DNA from: Chryseobacterium gleum
Lineage (GTDB): Bacteria > Bacteroidota > Bacteroidia > Flavobacteriales_D > Sanyastnellaceae
NCBI GenBank assembly: GCA_945883885.1
Contig: CAMCYM010000004.1
Location: 1 to 19,500, forward strand
Direction of reading: 5' to 3'
DNA length: 19,500 nucleotides
This document shows positions 15,755-19,500 of the stretch, one piece after another. Both the position numbers and the translations under genes were made by a program. Positions within the stretch are counted from its first letter, which is position 1. Every line of letters begins with the position of its first letter. The notes under the pieces were generated by a model. It was not told where the DNA came from, searched no databases, and saw only the letters and a program-made list of their open reading frames with translations.

Positions 15755-16147
15755 CTAGCTCAGTTTTCGCTGCAATTTCTGCAAAACATCGCGCATCCGC
15801 ATCCGGATATCAGAGAATTCTGGAAGTTCCTTGCCGACGTACAAGAAGACCACGGCCCACCGGACTTGCGCCCCCTCGAGGGCCGCATCCAGTTCGTGGC
15901 GTTCGTGCCGCCACGCTTCGCGCATCAAGCGCTTCACGCGGTTGCGGTCCACCGCTCTGGGGAACCGACGCTTCGACACATTGAACGCCACTTGGCAGGG
16001 AACCGGATCGGACAATTCCCAGGCGAGGTGTTGTGCTATGATGGGCCAAGATTTGGCGGCAACGCCCCGCTCAAACAAGGCGCTTATGGCCTCCCTTGAC
16101 TTCAGCTTCCGGTCCCGGGGCAGCCTGTAGTCGGGCGTATCTGCCAA
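15755..16147 (-). CDS. rnpA: Ribonuclease P protein component
   Basis: A small basic protein of 130 residues that binds the RNase P RNA and aids removal of the 5' leader from precursor tRNAs. The start RLPRDRKLKSREAISALFERG is the usual beginning of the family. The central region VAFNVSKRRFPRAVDRNRVK (53-72) continues into RLMREAWR and includes the RNR RNA-binding signature. The position between hemD and an S41 peptidase, away from rpmH and dnaA, is an arrangement I associate with Bacteroidota. Only one base separates it from the hemD stop. Confidence 0.96.
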   Translation of the reverse strand: MADTPDYRLPRDRKLKSREAISALFERGVAAKSWPIIAQHLAWELSDPVPCQVAFNVSKRRFPRAVDRNRVKRLMREAWRHERHELDAALEGAQVRWAVVFLYVGKELPEFSDIRMRMRDVLQKLQRKLS

Positions 16148-16148
16148 G

Positions 16149-16892
16149 TTACTTGCCGAGGATGTAGTGTTCGATGGCCATCGTCATCGAGGGCGCACTG
16201 ACGGTAGGCGCGGGCACATCCACCCGCAAACCGGCCTCTTTCGCCGCTTCCTGCGTGGTCGGTCCGAACGTGGCAATCCGGGTTTCTCCTTGCACAAAAT
16301 CCGGGAAATTCCGGAACAGGCTTTCAATTCCCCCCGGGCTGTAAAACACGAGCATGTCGTACTTGACATCGCTCAAATCGCTCAGGTCCGATGCCACAGT
16401 GCGGTACATCGTCGCCCGCGTGTAGTTGATCTTTCCTTCCTCCAGGGCTTGGGGAATGGATGGCTTGAGCAAATCGCTGCAAGGGAGCAGGAACCGCTCG
16501 GATTTGTGCTTTTTGATCAAATCCATGAGCTCTTGGAACTTGACCTGCCCATGGAAGATTTTCCGCTTGCGGTACACCACATACTTCTGGAGATAGAAGG
16601 CGGTGGATTCGCTCAGGCAGAAATACTTCATCGTATCCGGCACTTCGAAGCGCATCTCTTCGGCTAACCGGAAAAAGTGATCTACCGCATTCCGGGACGT
16701 CATGATGACCGCGGTGTGTTCGGCCAAGTCGATGCGTTGCTGACGGAAGTCGTGGGCGTCGACCCCTTCGACATGGATGAATGGTCTGAAGTCAATGGTG
16801 AGCTTCAGTTTCTCCGCCAAATCGAAGTACGGAGATTTCTCCGTGGTGGGCTTCGGCTGCGAGATCAGGATGGTCTTGATCTTTTGGGCCAT
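16149..16892 (-). CDS. hemD: Uroporphyrinogen-III synthase
   Basis: A 247-residue cytoplasmic enzyme that cyclises hydroxymethylbilane with inversion of ring D, on the route to heme and other tetrapyrroles. Family members diverge widely; supporting features are KTILISQPKP at the start, AVIMTSRNAVDHFF (61-74), the mid-protein LPCSDLLKPSIPQ, VFYSPGGIESLF and the C-terminal ATFGPTTQEAAKEAGL motif with its Gly-x-Thr-Thr turn. The Lys-rich composition differs from the Ala/Arg-rich neighbours. The start at 16892 (MAQKIKT) is where conserved sequence begins; the extra 36 residues of the longer frame run back into the DUF4271 gene. Its gene order with DUF4271 upstream and rnpA downstream supports the call. 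Confidence 0.93.
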   Translation of the reverse strand: MAQKIKTILISQPKPTTEKSPYFDLAEKLKLTIDFRPFIHVEGVDAHDFRQQRIDLAEHTAVIMTSRNAVDHFFRLAEEMRFEVPDTMKYFCLSESTAFYLQKYVVYRKRKIFHGQVKFQELMDLIKKHKSERFLLPCSDLLKPSIPQALEEGKINYTRATMYRTVASDLSDLSDVKYDMLVFYSPGGIESLFRNFPDFVQGETRIATFGPTTQEAAKEAGLRVDVPAPTVSAPSMTMAIEHYILGK

Positions 16893-16926
16893 GCGGGTTT
16901 CGACGAGGTTGCGCGCAGTGAAGGCC

Positions 16927-17601
16927 TCAAGACCACACCTTCCACACGAATCCAGCGAGACTTGCCGAAGGTATGATTTCGAGGGTGCAAAGGTAGGCAA
17001 AACCCCAACCCAAGTGTACCCCTTCGCGCACGACGCGGATCAAAACCCAGGTCCACTTCAGGATCAGCCAACCGACCCACATCCCGATTACGGCTTCTGA
17101 AGCACTTTGCAGCGCCTCGGAGGTGGGAAAACGGACGACCATCGAGAGCCACAGAACTGCGGACCCCCAGGTCCACCACACCCGCAATCTCCGGTCCATG
17201 CGCGTCATGCCTGCCAGGAGATCGGGTCGGAACGTAAGCCATGCGCCGAACCGTGCGCCCACCCAGCGGCAGCATTCGGTGCCTACCCCCCATAGCAACC
17301 CGATGCCCAGGGCGCTCCAGGCCACAGAAGTGTTCGCAGGCCCGTGGGACCAGGTCCAGGCAGACCAGGCGAACATCCAGCCGAATACCCCCAGCAGCAG
17401 GACCAGCCAACTTCCTCCCTCGCGGTGTTCCGATGTTCCTCCATCGCGCCACGGCAAGAACTGCGCCCCCGTCACGCACGACCATTCTCTTCCAAACCCC
17501 GTGCGCAAGGCAGCCGTCGCTCCGATGATGGCTGCGAGGATGGCCCACAAGGGGCCTGCAGCATCGTACGCAGAAGGGGGAATGGGGGCACCGTCAAACA
17601 T
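16927..17601 (-). CDS. DUF4271 domain membrane protein
   Basis: A 224-residue protein with about six membrane spans, rich in Trp. The diagnostic feature is the C-terminal stretch FAYLCTLEIIPSASLAGFVW (201-220), which matches the Leu-Cys-x-x-Glu-x-x-Pro motif of DUF4271. Function is unknown to me; adjacency to hemD is typical of Bacteroidota. ATG at 17601 was selected because it begins just after the previous stop (19-bp gap); longer in-frame extension upstream overlaps the lamin-tail gene and has no plausible content. It lies 34 bp before hemD and is likely in one operon with it. Confidence 0.88.
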   Translation of the reverse strand: MFDGAPIPPSAYDAAGPLWAILAAIIGATAALRTGFGREWSCVTGAQFLPWRDGGTSEHREGGSWLVLLLGVFGWMFAWSAWTWSHGPANTSVAWSALGIGLLWGVGTECCRWVGARFGAWLTFRPDLLAGMTRMDRRLRVWWTWGSAVLWLSMVVRFPTSEALQSASEAVIGMWVGWLILKWTWVLIRVVREGVHLGWGFAYLCTLEIIPSASLAGFVWKVWS

Positions 17602-17620
17602 CGCCGCGAAGATGCACGTT

Positions 17621-19500
17621 TCAAGGGGCAACCCGAAGTACGGACCACGCACGGATGCAATCCGCGGTTTCCGAGCATGCCTCGAGCTGGATCCAGTAGG
17701 CCCCGGGGGCCACTGGGCAGCATCCATCGCGGCGCCCATCCCAGGTCCAAGACCCTTCGGCTTCGCCTGCGACCGTGGCAGAGCCCGGGAGCAAAGCGAC
17801 GGGTTCACCGGTGAGGCTGAACACCGAACACGTGGTCTGCCATGGGCCCAGCTCGGGTGCTGTCCACCGCATGACAGCCGCGTTCGGCGGAGGCGCTGGA
17901 TGGAGTCGGATGGCCCCAGGGTTGCAGGAGAATGCAGATGCTGTGGCAGGGAATCCGCGCATCCATTGGGAGTTGATCGTCCCGGGCGTTGAAGCAACCG
18001 ACGCGGATACCCAAGGAGCTCCGGGCTCTGGTCGCGTGCGCTCGAGCGAGATTCCGGTGCGCGAATGCAACCACGGCACATGACGGCTGGCCCCGATGTC
18101 CACCGCTTCGAGGGGCGCACTCGCTGTGCCGAGTTGCACCGTCCGTTCACCCGAAAGTCCCGGAAGGTCGAAGGGAAGCGCGCGCAAGGTCTGGAGTCTG
18201 TTCGGACAGCGTGCAAAAGCCCATTCGCCCGCGGGAAGCACCAGGGGGAGCCCCTCCCAAAACCCAGAGAATGCAGCCCAATCCGACGGATCTGGAAGTG
18301 CTGTGGCGGCGAAGTACAGGTCCGCAAGACCGATGCCCTGAGGGGAGTTGTGCCGGAGTTCTAGAAAGGGTTCTGCGTGTGAACCGGGCTCAGCGAGCAC
18401 CTCGTTCAAGGTCCATCCGCGGGGGTCGTCGGAGACATGTGCAAGCGCTTTCCATGCGATCGTCACCGTTTGGCCAGCGGCATCTGAGACCGTTCCTGGT
18501 GCATCGGCCACCCACACCCGCTCGGGCCACAGGGGCGTTCCCGAGGGCGGTTGCCAGAGCTGCCAACCCGCAGGTGACGCGGCAAGGGGCTCATCGAACA
18601 CAAGCACAGTCTTGCCGTCCTCTCCGGAAGCGGTACACAGAAGCCTCGGTGCGGCGGTGTCGTTCCACGGTTCCTCGCGCGGATCGACGGTGCCAGGTGA
18701 CGCGCCGAGTTCAGCAGCGCTGCTGTCCCAGTTCCGGAGGTCGTTCGCGGGTCCGAATGGGTCGAGCCGTACGAGGGAACGTCCAGATTCCTCGTTCCGC
18801 CGGTCCCCGTGTGCGCAAGCGCTGTACTCCACCCGTTCGAGCACCTGACTGAACGCATCGGTGAGCAGCACGGTGCCACCCGCATTGGGCAAGATGCCTG
18901 CGGGAAGGGCCCGTCGCTCCTGCGGCAACAGCCACCGCATCCCGAACGGTAGTCCGTTGATTTTAAGCCCACTGCACTCGATTGTGTCGGCAGTGAGGTT
19001 CATGATTTCTACGAATTCCCCGAGTTCTTCCGTTCGTCCGGCTGGGCTGGCGAGAATTTCTGTGATGGCCAAATCTCCCACCACCGGGAAGCGCTGCACG
19101 TCCAGTTCCACGAAGAGCGTGTCCCCGCGCGAGGCAGGTGCAAGGCAAGCCCGGACCCCCTCCACCCGGACCCGCACCGGTCCTGAAACCCACGGATCCC
19201 GCGCGCGCAACCACACCGTATCGGCCACACATTCCGCCGTTCCCCACGAAGCCGGCACGACCCGAACCAGCGCTGCCGGGTCGAGTGCACGGTCGCACCG
19301 CACTGCCAGGGTTTGCGGTGACATCGGAAGGACTTCGGCCCGGACGGGGGCCGCGTCAATCGGGGCGTGCTCGACCGGCGCCGGCCCGCCGGGGCTGGCC
19401 TCCTGCGGCCCCCAATTCGCGGCGGCCCCGCAGCAGCGCGGGCAGGCGGCGGAAACCGAAGTTCCGCCGCCCGCCCCGTCCCACCATCCCCGCTCGAAGT
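17621..19500 (-). CDS. Lamin-tail domain surface protein, N-terminus outside window
   Basis: The frame stays open to the right edge, so at least 625 residues are visible and the true start is beyond 19500. A lamin-tail domain covers about residues 136-253 of the visible part: GDLAITEILASPAG, then GEFVEIMNLTADTIECSG and LPNAGGTVLLTDAF. A second, degenerate lamin-tail-like module follows (about 362-513): LNEVLAEPG, FLELRHNS, ISLERTRPEPGAPWVSASV and STPGTINS. The C-terminus is a FlgD Ig-like fold (about 551-606): CSVFSLTGEPVALLPG, GSWTWDGRRD and VAPGAYWIQLEA. Such proteins are usually exported adhesin or cell-surface components in Bacteroidota. No canonical sorting tail follows the FlgD-like domain. 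The first in-frame ATG inside the window (19324) is not the true start. Confidence 0.85.
   Translation of the reverse strand, partial: FERGWWDGAGGGTSVSAACPRCCGAAANWGPQEASPGGPAPVEHAPIDAAPVRAEVLPMSPQTLAVRCDRALDPAALVRVVPASWGTAECVADTVWLRARDPWVSGPVRVRVEGVRACLAPASRGDTLFVELDVQRFPVVGDLAITEILASPAGRTEELGEFVEIMNLTADTIECSGLKINGLPFGMRWLLPQERRALPAGILPNAGGTVLLTDAFSQVLERVEYSACAHGDRRNEESGRSLVRLDPFGPANDLRNWDSSAAELGASPGTVDPREEPWNDTAAPRLLCTASGEDGKTVLVFDEPLAASPAGWQLWQPPSGTPLWPERVWVADAPGTVSDAAGQTVTIAWKALAHVSDDPRGWTLNEVLAEPGSHAEPFLELRHNSPQGIGLADLYFAATALPDPSDWAAFSGFWEGLPLVLPAGEWAFARCPNRLQTLRALPFDLPGLSGERTVQLGTASAPLEAVDIGASRHVPWLHSRTGISLERTRPEPGAPWVSASVASTPGTINSQWMRGFPATASAFSCNPGAIRLHPAPPPNAAVMRWTAPELGPWQTTCSVFSLTGEPVALLPGSATVAGEAEGSWTWDGRRDGCCPVAPGAYWIQLEACSETADCIRAWSVLRVAP

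Noticed and set aside
17602..18327. N-terminal extension of the DUF4271 gene
   Set aside because: The extension overlaps the lamin-tail gene out of frame and is Arg/Ser/Pro-rich with no membrane segment or motif.

Overview
The window comes from a GC-rich member of the Bacteroidota, most likely a Flavobacteriales-type lineage. Several protein families I regard as typical of that phylum occur here: DUF2480, DUF4271, a DUF6427-like membrane protein with a small DUF6341-like partner, and a lamin-tail/FlgD-like surface protein. The gene order DUF4271, uroporphyrinogen-III synthase, rnpA, S41 peptidase also fits. An exact Bacteroidota -7 promoter box (TAnnTTTG) precedes one gene. Assignments rest on reading motifs and remembered family signatures; no database search was run.

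Layout. Positions 1-64 hold the last codons of a plus-strand gene, possibly the C-terminal sorting tail of a secreted protein. A hairpin-rich gap and a rho-independent terminator follow. From 282 to 8871 everything is on the minus strand. Read in transcription order this is: DUF6427-like membrane protein, purQ, dxs, DUF2480 protein, polA, a lipoprotein of unknown function, and a small secreted cysteine-containing protein. Several of these genes overlap by ATGA or are nearly contiguous. At 8872-8927 a divergent junction carries the promoter of a 62-residue membrane protein on the plus strand. Positions 9117-9459 hold no gene; they hold a dense array of short GC palindromes, including an almost perfect 80/82-bp tandem duplication. 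purD (minus) and a large two-domain glycosyltransferase (plus) then diverge from a 31-bp gap.

The right third, 12483 to the window end, is a compact minus-strand run: lamin-tail surface protein (5' end outside the window), DUF4271 membrane protein, hemD, rnpA, S41A C-terminal processing peptidase, and O-antigen ligase-like protein. The last gene runs tail-to-tail into the glycosyltransferase with an 89-bp overlap.

Functions. The window mixes housekeeping (DNA repair/replication, isoprenoid precursors, two purine-pathway steps, tetrapyrrole synthesis, tRNA 5' maturation) with envelope biology (GT2-GT9 glycosyltransferase and Wzy/WaaL-like ligase, periplasmic protease, lipoproteins, surface protein). 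I found no CRISPR array, tRNA, rRNA, insertion sequence, prophage or recognisable defence system. The least ordinary items are the palindrome array, the fused GT2-GT9 enzyme with its convergent overlap, and the two conserved-looking but unnamed envelope proteins at the left.
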